A DNA stretch of 64,000 bases, taken from contig CM043951.1 of assembly GCA_014529385.2 (NCBI GenBank), positions 110,436,469 to 110,500,468 of the forward strand, written 5' to 3'. The DNA is from Adiantum capillus-veneris (lineage: Eukaryota > Streptophyta > Polypodiopsida > Polypodiales > Pteridaceae). Position numbers and translations under genes: made by a program. The first letter of the stretch is position 1. Each line of letters starts with the position of its first letter. Positions 24,775-36,900 of the stretch are shown here, one piece after another. The notes below the pieces were generated by a model. It had not been told where the DNA came from. It did not search any database and saw nothing but the letters and a program-made list of their open reading frames with translations.

Positions 24775-26038
24775 CTATTTAATACAATATTGACTTTTGA
24801 GTTGTTTGATATAATTCTTGGCTTCATGTGCTTTGATCACAGGCTCTTTGTACCCCAATTTCTGAGCAAGCATAATTAACTCAACTCCTTTCAAGGTTGA
24901 TATAGATTTGATATTCTTCAATATCCTCATTTTTTCTTGATCAAGTGTCAGCCTTTTCTTATCTTGACTTCTAGTGGACATTCCAGTATTGCTAGATGAC
25001 GCACCATTATCATCATCAAGAATGCGAGGAGCTTCTGGTAGCCTGCTTGTAGAGTAGGTTTTTTGTAGACAAACAAAATTGCGCTCCTCCCACTCTGAAA
25101 CAACCTTTTGTACATGATTGTAAAGCTCGTGACCTTGCACTATGGGAGCTTGTCCATACAAAGAAGATCTTGTAACTGTACGAATGTCGTTGACATGATG
25201 AAGAGCTTTGGTATATGGTAGAAGCTCTCCAAGGAGAATATTATCCTCCTCATCAATGTTAAATGATGGTGGAAATATACAATTTAATGCAGGATTAATG
25301 CATCCTTTCAATGGTGCATCATCTATAAGAAGCAATCTTTTTAAATCAATCCCAAACTTTGCTGATGCAATAGCTATTTGAAAAATGCCTCTACTCCAGG
25401 ATTGTCGGGGTGAGTGATTCTTGACTCTACACATTGTTGACATTGGCTTTGCCCCCAAATCATAAAGAATGGAAATTGTTCTCCAACTTCGTTCTCTAAA
25501 ATCTTGATGATTTGCATAACCTGTGTATCATTAGTTGTTGACCATATTCCAACATTGGATATGCTTAGGAGACTCTTTAAAAACTCAATGCATCCTGGTC
25601 GCAAAACAATATACTCATGTTTAAACTTCAAGCTCTTCATTTTTTTGGACTTTTGCCAACAACGCCTCAAAAGCAATCCACACAAGCTCAGTATTATAGT
25701 CAGCGTTGGTCCATCATTGGATGAAAGATTTGGATCACCATGCACTCTAATGCTCAAATCTTGAGCTACTAAAATGTTATTGACAGAGTCTTCTTCTGTC
25801 CTTCTATATGCTTTGGAGCTTGCATTATCGTCTACTTCCATTGTATCGCTAGAATTTCTGTCCAACAACTACGATGGTTGACCTTCAAAAACTTGTATCT
25901 CTTTGTCATCTTCTTTACAAGCTTGTTGGTTCAAATGAGGATTGATAGATTCTTCTTCAATAGGCTCAATAGCTAGAGAATCCTTTGTATCAATGACCTC
26001 ACAAGAGACACTGTTAACTGTAAAGTCTTGTTGAAGAG
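24775..26038 (-). pseudogene. FCP1/HAD-like (NLI-interacting-factor) phosphatase-like gene, broken
   Basis: A minus-strand coding region of about 420 codons is split by a stop at about 25,867 and a frameshift near 25,375-25,450. The HAD/FCP1 fold is readable: GLLLRRCW, YIVLRPGCIEFLKSLL, VGIWSTTND (motif II), FFMIWGQSQC, LLLIDDAPLKG (motif III/IV with the DD pair), NCIFPPSF and DEEDN. The first catalytic motif (DxDx[TV]) reads LSLCG and has no aspartate, so phosphatase activity is not expected. The N-terminal acidic exon starts after an acceptor-like TTGCAG at about 26,039. The C-terminal tail is lysine-rich. Plant FCP1-like proteins dephosphorylate RNA polymerase II CTD or related targets; this copy is a pseudogene. 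A second copy of its first exon lies at 27,549-27,731. Confidence 0.7.
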
Positions 26039-27548
26039 CTGCAAGTTTAAACAACACCCACTTTTAGCTTTGAAAATACCTACAATCTTGATGGCTTAAA
26101 AAAACATTAAGTATCCAAACTACATATTAAATATCTCATAATTATATTGCAATGTTGTATATACTACATGATATGTTTATTTAATGGCTCTATACTAGCA
26201 CCCTATTGCCCTAGGATCATAGGGTGCCTTCTATATGAAAAGGTTATAGCTATATGGACATAAGGTGTTGAGTTATACATAATGACTATAGGCTCATATT
26301 TTTGCACCTCTACAATGACATCCTCTATCCCTATGGCCATGCAGTCCTCTCTATATTTGTGTGGAGCCATATGTTAGTGAGGAACCTTATGGCCGTTTGT
26401 CCATAAGGTGCTCTATTTTGAGTCATTCGAACCATTGGAACATTATATTGCACATCTATATTGGCACCCTATGGCCCTAGGGCCACAAGGTGCTTTCTTT
26501 GCTAACTAAGAAACCTATGATCACTAATGTGGCCAATGAGATCATTACCTATATAGTACACATAGTGAAATTTATGGGACTAGGTGTACATAAGGTACTT
26601 ATGTAGAGCTTCAATGACCATAAGGTGCTCTCTTTTGAAGCTAAGGACAATAGATTCATCTTCTTTTTACCTATGTACTAGCACATTAGGGATATGGGAT
26701 CATCTTTGCATTACAAGGTAGCCTATGGCCCTAAGGCTATTGGGTGCTATTTACGATAACAAGGAACCCTATGGTCCTAAGGCCATAGGGTGGTCATGTT
26801 GCTTCACTACTACATATACAAGAGCGGAGGGATTTTTACCTTGGTTTTTATGGTGTATGAACCTTTTGATCCTAAGACCGTAATTTGTTATATGCTCTTT
26901 TACAAGCTACTACTTACAAAGTGTGGCCTACAATTAGAACCTTTGACCATGAGGTCACTAGTCATAGATTGTTTTAAATATTTTAGAGGATGCATAAAAT
27001 TGCCACCCTATGGCCTTAGGGCCATAAGGTTGCATGTCTACAAAGAATGATATGATGTTACAACCATGAAATTTGTCTTCAACAATGAAAAACCTCTGAC
27101 CCTAAGATCATAGGATGCTTTGACAAGACCCCTAGCCTTAAGTGGTACAATGTCATATGTGTGACAATAAACCTCATAGCATCACATAGCTTAAAAGAAT
27201 TACATAATATATCAATAACCACATAGCTTTAAAGTTTTACATCATACATCATTTGATCACAAAGCTAAAGGATGACCTTTGTAACGTCATGTCTATGTAT
27301 AAATTTTCCACTTAAATTAAATTCATTTATTTTGAAAATACTCAAGCTCACAAGTATACACTCTTATGGTCACATAGATAATGGGTGCTCTTTGCCACCA
27401 TATGTTCATGACATGATATTTACACACTTAAATTTAATTCATCTAATTTGAAAACATTAAAACTCACAAGCGTGAAAAATAGTTTTTAAAACAAAACAAT
27501 ATTGTTGGTCAATATTTACAAAATCAAAGAGAAACAACAATCTCGATA
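26039..27548. repeat. Dispersed palindrome-bearing repeats, block B
   Basis: Noncoding. It begins with sequence homologous to that upstream of the exon copy at 27,731 ('aacaacacc...tacttttagctttgaaaata'). It carries palindromes with CCCTATGGCC at about 26,460, 26,768 and 27,002. The last ~240 bp (27,300-27,540) recur, diverged, at 30,665-30,850. Confidence 0.75.
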
Positions 27549-27731
27549 TCATGGGAGAATTGTCGTTGGTTGACCTTCGGAAGCTTGGATCTCTTTGTCA
27601 TCATCTTTATGGACATTTTGGTTTAAATGGGGATTGAGAGGCTCTTTTTCAACAGTTTCAATAGCTTGAACATCTTCTGTACCGATGACCTCACATGAAA
27701 CATCCTCAATTGCAATATCTTGTTGATGACC
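27549..27731 (-). pseudogene. Second copy of the FCP1-like gene's N-terminal exon
   Basis: The minus-strand frame contains VSCEVIGTEDVQAIE, PLNPHLNQ and DDKEIQASEGQP. The exon at 26,038 has VSCEVIDTKDSLAIE, SINPHLNQ and DDKEIQVFEGQP. It follows an acceptor-like CTTTCAG at about 27,732. No phosphatase domain follows: the frame ends just after EGQP. It is either a duplicated exon of the same locus or the stump of a tandem gene copy. Confidence 0.7.
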
Positions 27732-30670
27732 TGAAAGTTTAAACAACACCTACTTTTAGCTTTGAAAATACTTACAAATGTGATGAATTTCTATAATCAA
27801 GCACTTAGAAAAAATATTGAGTATCCAAATGACATATACATGAGAATTAAATTACAATGCTTTATATACTATATGCAAAGTTCACTTAATTGCTCTATAC
27901 TACCACCCTATGGCCCTAGGGCCATAGAGTGCTCTATATGTTGGTCAAGAATCTTATGGCCCTATAATCATATGGTGCCCTCTATATTGACAGTTTATAG
28001 TTTCATGAATATAAAGTGCTCCATTTCACACATTGGGACTATAGACTTATATTTTTTGCACCTCTATGGAGGTATCTTTAGTCCTTGTGCTATACCAACC
28101 TCTCTTTGTTAGTGAAGAATTCTATGGCTCTACACGAGTATTTTGTACTACATACATGTACCTCACATCCATCAGGTGTTCTATTTTGGGTCATTGGGAC
28201 CATATGATCATTACATTACACATTTGTATTGGCACCTATGACCCTAGTGCCACAAGGTGATTTCTATGCTCAATACAATTCCTATGGCCACCAAATTGAC
28301 ATAAAAGTGCATTATGTACTACCTACATGGTCACCTAACGGCTCTTAAGCCATTAGGTGTAAATAAGGTAGCCTATGTACTATGTATAGCTTCTTTGTAC
28401 AAACATCATAGGTCCATGTATGATCTTCATGTTGAAAATGAGCCTTATGGTTCTAAGGCCATATGGTGCTATTTATGTCTACAAGGAACCCTATGGCCCC
28501 AAGGCCATAGGGTGGTCATGTTGCTTTATGTACTGCAAATAAGACCTTAGGGATTTCCACTTGGTTTTTGTGGTGTATAACCCCAGTGATCATGAGGCCA
28601 TAATTTGTCTACAAGGAACCCTATTGCCCCAAGGCCATAGGGTGGTCATGTTGCTTTATGTATTGCAAACAAGAGCTTAGGGATTTACACTTGGTTTTTG
28701 TGGTGTATGACCCCTGTGATCATGAGGACATAATTTTTCTATAAGGAATCCTATGGCCCCACGGCCATAGGGTGGTCATGTTGCTTTATGTACTAAAAAC
28801 AAGAGCTTAGGGATTTCCACTTGGTTTTTGTGGTGTATGAACCTGTGATCATGATGCCATAATTTGCTATATGTTCTTCTACAAGCTACTTACAAAGTGT
28901 GGTCCACAATTATCACCTTATACTCAAAAGCTCACTAGCAATACACTTTGGATCCCTTTTTTAACGATTCAAAAAAACTCTAAGCAATACGGTGATCAAA
29001 TTTATGACCATACGGTGCTCAAATTTATACCAAAAACTATTGACTCACCTCTAAAAAGACACCCGTAGGTCCTAGGGCCATACGGTCCTCTCTTTGTTAG
29101 TAAAGATCTCTATGGCCCTACAAAAGTACTATGTACTACATACATGTACCTCATGTCCAAAAGGTGTTCTATTTTGAGACATTGAACCATAGGATCATTA
29201 TATTGCATATTTGTATTAACAGCCTAAGGTCACCAAAGTGGCCTACAAGAGCATTATGTACTACCTACAAAGTACACTTAATGGATCTTAGGCCATTAGG
29301 TGTACATAAGGTTGCTTAGGTGTTATGTAGAAATTATATGACCATAAGGTGCTATATTTTGAAGCTAAAGACCATAGACTCGTCTCCTTTTTGCCTATGT
29401 ACTAGCACCATAGGGCCATATTTGATCTTAATGTTAACAAGGATCCCTATGGCCATAGGGCCATAGGGTGTTGTTTATGATTACAAGAAACCCTATGGAC
29501 CTTAAGGCCATAGGGTGGTCATATTGCTTTATGTACTACAGACAAGAGCCAGGGATTTTCACCTTACTTTTTGTGGTGTATGATCCCTATGATCCTAAGG
29601 CCATAATTTGTTTTTTGTTTTTCTACAAGCTACTTACAAAGTGTGGTCTACATTTATTACCCTTAAGGTCACTAGCAAGACACTTTGGATCTCTTTTTTG
29701 ACAACTTTGGAAAAAGTCTAAGCCTCTTAGTTAAGCTATAACATAAAATATTTGACACTCCTATTTAGGATATTTTATTGTTTCATAGAGTCATAACCCT
29801 ATGGTCTTGAGGCCATAGGGTGTCATGGGAACCATATACTTTGCACCCAATGGTCACACTACCCTATGACCCTAAACTTTAGATTCATGGGTTTCTCTAA
29901 ATTCTATAAATGCTACATACAATTTCCATAAACCTAAATTGATACAATTTTATCAAGGTCTTATAAACCTAAATTGATACAATTTTATCAAGGGCTTATA
30001 AACCTAAATTGTAAGTGCTCTATTTTGCATCTAAGAACAATATGCTCATCAATTTTGCACTTATACGTCAATAAGGAACCCTATGTCCCTAAGGCCATAA
30101 GGTGGTCTAGTTGTGCTATGTACTAGATACAAGATCTATGTGTGCTACATACAAAGATGACATAATAGCTCTCTACTTGTATTTTTTGGCCCCATGGTCA
30201 TAATCTCATCCTTTTGCATCCTTACATTAAAAAGGAGCCCTATGGCCCTAAGGCCGTAGGGTTCTAGTATGGATCCATTAGTACATAATGCCAAAACAAT
30301 ACAAACCCTTGTTCCATGATCTTTTCAAGTGTCAATCTATTTGAAAAGATAAGATTTATCACAAAGTACATAATGATAGAACATTACAAAATATTGCTCC
30401 ATCATCTGTTCAAGTGTAAATATATTTGATCCAGCCTCTGGCTTACGGTCATAGGGTGTTGATACCATAAAGTGAAAATTTTCTTGTGTTTATAAATCAA
30501 CTTTTGGCCTTATGACAATGTACATTGTCCTTAACATCGAAAATAAACTCAAGTTACAAAATAAAAAGAAATCTTTAAATATGAAAACTAAACATTTGGC
30601 ACATCAAACTCACATGCTACTCAAAACTTTGATAGAAAGATTTAGAAAACTTTCACATCTTCATATTTTG
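27732..30670. repeat. Dispersed palindrome-bearing repeats, block C
   Basis: Noncoding repeats with the same palindrome, often as ACCCTATGGCCCCAAGGCC followed by ATAGGGTGGTCATG. Blocks with 'acaagctactt...cttacaaagtgtgg' recur at about 26,905, 28,880 and 29,625. A short ~36-bp repeat ('aaacctaaattgatacaatt') occurs 2-3 times at 29,933-30,015. The segment at about 30,010-30,665 is a diverged copy of 24,005-24,665. The ORFs here have no coding support. Confidence 0.75.
28484..28865. repeat. Three tandem copies of a 127-bp palindrome-bearing unit
   Basis: Units start with 'ctacaaggaaccctat' at about 28,484, 28,611 and 28,738. Each holds one palindrome, then GGGTGGTCATGTTGC and 'ggttttTGTGGTGTAT'. 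Only a few substitutions separate the three copies. Confidence 0.85.
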
Positions 30671-30979
30671 TGGTTATATTTGATTCGTCTATTTTGAAGA
30701 TACTTTAATTACCAAGCATACATATCTTATGGGCACATGGTTAAAAGGTGCTCTTTGCTCTTTGGCACCATTTGTTCATGAAATATTTGCACACTTCAAT
30801 TCAAATCATCTCATTAGAAAATACTCTAAATCATAAGCATACACAATTGTTTTGTGAAATAAAATCATACCAATGTTTAAGATTTCAAAATCAACGTTCA
30901 AGATAACAAAGTCAAACAAAAATACCAAACCAAATACCAATGTTCTAAAGATCATGAAAGAATTGAAATTTTGGCTAGC
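30671..30979. other. AT-rich spacer 3' of the methyltransferase-like gene
   Basis: Its first ~180 bp is a diverged copy of 27,300-27,500. The remainder (tracts such as 'caaaaataccaaacc') shows no feature. Confidence 0.5.
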
Positions 30980-33717
30980 TTAACCTATTTCCTGTAGAAG
31001 CTCTAGAATGGCATCAACCTCAATATCTAATGGCTCATCGATTTCTTCATTCTCTGAGTCCTTGCCATTATCATTTTGTGGAGTAGAGACCAAACCTGCC
31101 CACCTTTTAAGCTCGTCATCTTCATCTATTGTAGAATGGCAAAGAGCTTCTAGCTCAGTCATTTGCTCATTGGTACAAGCAACTGAGATCACCTTTCGTT
31201 GTTGTAGAAGTACCTCTTTGGTCCCGTAACCAAGTGAAAATATGTCCACTACCTTATCATCCTCTTTGAGACAAATACACTTGATGGCGCGCCGAACAAA
31301 AAAAGCTTTGGCGGTAGTCATAGCAGCAAACTCTTCATTGTCGTCAATGCCTAGAGTAGACATTGGTTGAAAGAGAGACTCCTTGAGACTAGAGTGATTG
31401 GCAAATTTCTCTTCTTGACTAAAGAAAGCCCAAACTCCAAAAATTACTTCACAAAGAGCAGTGGGTTGGACGGTCCCTGATGCTATTAAAGAGCCAAGAG
31501 GCAAAGCATACAACTCATACCATTTTGCTTTTTCAGAGATTGCCTTCTCAAGAGAAGCAGCATGTTGGTACTTGACTAGACCAACAATAACAAATTCTGA
31601 TGGTTGATGTGCTATCCTACAAACTCCATCAATAACCTTTCCAAATTGAGCAACACTCCAACCACTAGATATAGTGCCCTTGTGTGTTGTGTCTATGATA
31701 CATACACCAACACGCACTGTAGAATTATTCTCATCTTGGAGAAACTTAATGCCTTCTAGATTCTTTCCCACGCACTTTATGGTCCATGGCAAGCTGAATT
31801 GTAATCTAGATGAACCATTCTTTTGTGCAATGATCCATTGCACATATCCCTTGGTAACTTCTGGAATTGTTGGGGTCTCCTTTGTTTTTTGAAGCCTAAG
31901 ATGTAGCCATTGGGTGCAACTAATAAAGAGAGATTTGTAGATCTCATCTGTAATGTTATAATGAGATCTACATTCCTCCCATGAAGTAATGGCTTCTACT
32001 GGATCAAGCTCTTTGAATAACTTGAACATCTAATCCAAAAACACCTTCGTTTGTTTTATGTTTGTTGCACGTGCAGAGAGGTTGATCATATCCGGTTGAT
32101 GTGGTTGCTTCACCAAGCAAATCTTTTCTTCTTTGAGCTCCTGTTGTAATAGCTTAACATCGTTATCTTCTAAGCCTCGTAAGCATCTAAAAGTAGTTAT
32201 ACTTGGTTGGCGTCTTCGTGCAAATGAGGCTTGATGGTTCTCTAGGATGTTTCACCACTCCTCATAGATGTCTTCTGGATACATGACCATGTGGGCTTCT
32301 CTATTCGCAAATGAGCTATGGTTAAATGTGATGTTTGCCACAATCACAAAGGCCTACAAGAAACAAAAAGTAATAAGGTTTTATCTACAATTGCTGATTA
32401 AGAAAATTAGAAACAAGAAATAGAACTTACATCCCAATATTTTTGAATCTCATGACAATGGGGAACACCTGCCTTTGGTATTTTTGGACAAGAATATGCT
32501 AGCCACTGTCCACGCCCATGCTTCAAGACCTCCACATAAGGTTGGGTTTTCATTGTTGTCTGTGTCTCTATGTTCTCCATTTTGGAGATTAGCACTGCAA
32601 TCTCTTTAGGGGAATCTACAACAATCCTTGCAGTTCTATATTTGTAGAACTCTCTCCTTGAAGCATACTTTGTGCTCTTGTTGCGCAAAAATGCTCTAGC
32701 TGCTATTATGGAGTGTTGACCAGAAATAATCTAGTAGTGGTATGTTGCCAGCTTGTCTGCATGTACTTCATTAGCCTTTAGAGGCTTCTTTTTTATGGGA
32801 TCATATGGCATAAGGTCAGCTGCATTGGAGACTAGTCTAGAATGCTTTGCAAATTGTCTCAAAAGGAACTTTACATACACACTTGACAATGGCCTACATT
32901 TGAAGTAATCAGGTGCAAGATTTCATTGGTCAACAGAGATGAGTTGTGTAAACTACACCCCAAACTTGAAGTAGTGCTCTATTCCAATGTACCCATCTAG
33001 CCCACTCTTGAAAGTCTTCTTAACATCCTTATCAAGATCTTTTTCTTCCGGCTGAAAATTTGAGGCTAGCACCTTCACTGAGGCTGAATCTGCAATTACT
33101 GCTATTGAAGGAGTTATTAAAGGAGGTTCAGTTAAGCTAGCTTCATCCCTACGTGGAGCCTCTAGAGGTACAAGTGAAAGACTTTCTTGCTCCACATTTT
33201 CGGTGCTATTTCTGACTGAGGGCGTCTCACTCTCCTTTAAAGTCTTCTTCTGATTAACTTGACTTGTACCTTCATTTTTTCGCTTCTTACTATTATGTGC
33301 CTTCAAGCTGGCTAAATACTGAATAACTTTCTTGAAGCCTTCAATAAACATGTCCATGAGATTCTCGCTGGGAGTATCTTCTCTGATTTCTATCCACCCT
33401 GCCTTTATCATTGTCTCTCCATCACTGCTATCTTTCAGCAACTCCCAAGCAAAGGCCATGGGCTCTAGCAAGTAACAATCACCGTTTTGTACTTTCACAC
33501 CAAGACATGGGGACATGTCAAGATCTGAGCAATCTTTATTTATCTCCTTGACAATTCCACAATCTTTGAAGGGAGATTGTTCTTTATCTCTAAAGAACAA
33601 GTGGACTCTCTCATCAGATTTACCACTTGGTAAGTGAAAATCTAGATACCATGGGCTTGGAGTGAAGCCTGTTGCATCAACTAACTTTGGCATTCTTTTC
33701 TTTGAAGAGGATTGAGC
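30980..33717 (-). pseudogene. ParB-like / beta-class DNA-methyltransferase-like gene, broken
   Basis: This minus-strand gene of about 800 codons has one evident phase-0 intron (donor GAT|GTAAGT near 32,431, acceptor TTCTTGTAG near 32,354). The N-terminal third (from MAQSSSKKRM, about 33,717) is unrecognised with a Lys/Ser-rich linker. The middle (32,950-32,430) resembles a ParB N-terminal domain: CRPLSSVYVKFLL, then IISGQHSIIAARAF in the place of the ParB G-E/Q-H-R box, with Ser for the usual Arg. The C-terminal part (32,029-30,980) has the circular order of beta-class N4/N6 methyltransferases. CIIDTTHKG stands in the DPPY position, followed by EFVIVGL, PTALCEVIFGVW and finally VVDIFSLGYGTKEVLL in the FxGxGT (motif I) position. 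DPPY is replaced by DTTH, so catalysis is doubtful. Stops lie near 32,952, 32,928, 32,732, 32,260 and 32,031. ParB-methylase fusions are known in bacteria and phages; the eukaryotic assignment is inference. Confidence 0.55.
32354..32431 (-). other. Predicted GT-AG intron (~78 bp)
   Basis: Minus-strand donor GATGTAAGT and acceptor TTTGTTTCTTGTAG flank about 78 AT-rich bases. Splicing joins the ParB-like exon (ending KYWD) to an exon starting AFVIVANITF in phase 0. Coordinates are accurate to about 1-2 bp. A retained intron in a broken gene argues against retroprocessing. Confidence 0.6.
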
Positions 33718-33949
33718 CATATCTCTGAAAACATAACAATATAACATTATTTGTATTTATGTTCGATTTGAATATGATTGAGCCAAGTTTATGTAAACTT
33801 AACAGCATAACATTACTTTGTTATAAATGGCTCTAGTGCTACATGGCTGGCCTAGGTGCCCAAGTAGAGTCTCTATATTGAATGCTACTCGTCAAATAGA
33901 AAACTACCTCACATTATCTAGCCATGCTTGATCTCTGAACATTGTACAT
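33718..33949. other. 5' flank of the ParB-methyltransferase-like gene
   Basis: Just upstream on the minus strand, TTATGTTTTCAG precedes AGATATGGCTCAATCC. The ATG exon may therefore be preceded by an intron and a 5' exon further right. No promoter recognised; the satellite starts at about 33,950. Confidence 0.4.
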
Positions 33950-36900
33950 TGCCACCCTATGGCCCTTAGGCCACAAGGTCTCCAGATGGGACATATGACA
34001 CCTTGTGATCCTATGGCCCTAGGGCCATAGGATCTCCAAAAGGAGCTTATGGAACCCTATGGACCTTGAGATTGTACAGTGGCACCCTATGGCCCTTGGG
34101 CCACAGGGTCTTCAAAATGAACATAGGGCACCCTGTGACCCTAAGTCTATAGGGTCTCACATCATACTTGAGAGCATCCTAGGGCCCAAGGGTGGCCATA
34201 ACAAACATAGGGAACCCCATGGTGCACATTAACGGGCAACATGGCAGCCCTTACGGCCCTAGGGCCATAGGATCTCCAAACGAAACATAGGGAACTCTAT
34301 GGCCCTATAGATCTCTAGATGGGACATAGGGCACCCTCTGATTCTATGGCAGTAGGGCCATAGGATCTTCAGAAGGAACATAGGGAAAACTATGGCCCTT
34401 GATATTGTTTATTCCTAACCTATGGTCTTGGGCCACAAGGTCTCAAGATGGGACATATAGCATCCTTTGATCCTATGGCTCTAGGTTCCTTATGTTCCTT
34501 TTGGAGATCCTATGGATCTAGTGCCATAGGATCTCAAAAAGGAACATAAGGAACAATATGTCCCTTGAGATTGTACCTTCCCACCCTATGGCCCTTGGGC
34601 CACAAGGTCTCCAGATGGGACATAAGGCACACTTTGATCCTATGGCCCTACGCTCCTTATGTTCCTTTTGGAGATCCTTTGGCCCTAGTTTCATAGGATT
34701 CCCATAAGGAACACAGGGAACCCTATGGCCTTTGAGATTGTACATTGCCACCCTATGGCCCTTATCCCATAAGATCTCCAGATGGGACATAGGGCACCCT
34801 ATGATCCTATGGCAGTAGAGCCATTGGATTTCCAAAAGGAACATAGGGAAACATATGGCCCTTGAGATTGTACATTCCCACCCTACGGCCCTTGGGCCAC
34901 AAGGTCTCTAGATGGAAAATAGGGCATTCTTTGATCCTATGGCCCTAGTTTCCTTATGTTCTTTTTGGAGATCCTATGGCTCTAGGGCCGTAGGATCCCA
35001 TAAGGAACATAGAGAACCCTATGGCCTTTGAGATTGTACAAGGCCAACCTATGGCCGTTGGGCCATAAGTTCTCTATATTGCACACAAGGCACCTTGTGA
35101 TCCTATGGCCCTAGGGCCATAAGATCTCGAAAAGGAACATAGGGAACAATTTACCCCTTGAGATTGTACATTTCCCCCCTATGGCCCTTAGCCCATAAGA
35201 TCTCTAGATGGGACATAGGGCACCCTATGATCCTATGGCAGTAGAGCCAGTGGATTTCCAAAAGGAACATAGGGAAACATATGGCCCTTGAGATTGTACA
35301 TTCCCACCCTATGGCCCTTGGACCACAAGGTCTCTAGATGGGAAATAGGGCATTCTTTGATCCTATGGCCCTAGGCTCCTTATTTTCCATTTGGAGATCC
35401 TATGGCCCTAGGGCCATAGGATCCCCACAAGGAACATAGAGAACCCTATGGCCTTTGAGATTGTACAATGTCACCCTATGGCCCTTGGGCCATAAGCTCT
35501 CTATATTGGACACAAGGCACCCTGTGATCCTATGTCCTTAGGGCCATATGATCTCGAAAAGGAACATAGGGAACAATATAGCCCTTGAGATTGTACATTT
35601 TCCCCCTATGGCCCTTGGGCCGCAAGGTCTCTAGATGGGACATAAGGTACCCTTTGATCCTCTGGCCATAGGTTCCTTATGTTTGTTTTGGAGATCCTAT
35701 GGCCCTAGGGCCATTGGATCTCGAAAAGGAACATAGCGAACCATATGGCCCTTGAGATTGTACATTCCCACCCTATGGCCATTGGGCCACTAGGTCTCTA
35801 GATGGGACATAGGGCATTATTTGATCCTATGGCCCTAGGTTCCTTACATTCCTTTTGGAGATCCTACGTCCCTAGTGCCATAGGATCCCCATAAGGAACA
35901 TAGATAACCCTATGGCCTTTGAGATTGTACAGTGCCACCCTATGGCCCTTGAGACATAAGATCTCTAGATGGGACACAAGGCAGCATGTGATCCTATGGC
36001 CCTAGGGCCAAAAGATCTCGAAAAGGAACATGGGGAACAATATGGCACTTGAGATTGTACATTTTCCCCCTATCCCCCTTGGGCCACAAGGTCTCTAGAT
36101 GGGACATAAGGCACCCTTTCATCCTATGGCCATAGGTTCCTTATGTTTGTTTTAGAGATCCTATGACCCTAGGGAGATTGGATCTCCAAAAGGAACATAA
36201 GGAACCATATGGCCCTTGAGAATGTACATTCCCACCCTATGGCCCTTGGGCCACAAGGTCTATAGATGGGACATAGGGCATTCTTTGATCCTATTGCCCT
36301 AGGTTCCTTATGTTTCTTTTGGAGATCCTATGGACCTAGTGCCATAGGATCCCCATAAGGAACATAGAGAACCCTATGGCCTTTGAGATTGTACAGTGCC
36401 ACCCTATGGCCCTTTGGCGATAAGCTCTCTAGATAGGACAGAAGGCACCCTGTGATCCTATGGCACTAGGGCCATAAGATCGCCAAAAGGAACATAGGGA
36501 ACAATATGGCCCTTGAGATTTTACATTTCCCCCCTATGTGGTACATAACGCACCCTTTGATCCTATGGCCATAGGTTCCTTAGGTTCCTTTTGAAGATCC
36601 TATGGCCCTAGGGCCATAGGATCCCCATAAGGAAGATAGAGAACCATATGGCCCTTGAGATTGTACATTCCCACCCTATGGCCCTTGGGCCACAAGGTCT
36701 CTAGATGGGACATAGGGCATTCTTTGATCCTATGGACTTAGGGCGATTGGATCTCCAAAAGGAACATTGGAAACCATATGGACCTTCAGATTGTATATTC
36801 CCACCCGATGGACCTTGGGCCACAAGGTCTCTAGATGGGACATAGGGCATTCTTTGATCCTATGGCCATAGGTTCCTTATGTTCCTTCTGGGGATCCTAT

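Noticed and set aside
24664-24879. Plus-strand ORF overlapping the FCP1-like gene
   Set aside because: Shadow of repeat sequence and of the antisense coding region.
34518-34844. ORFs inside the 464-bp satellite (also 54,030-55,582)
   Set aside because: Open frames come from the repeat unit and recur with it; composition follows the satellite.
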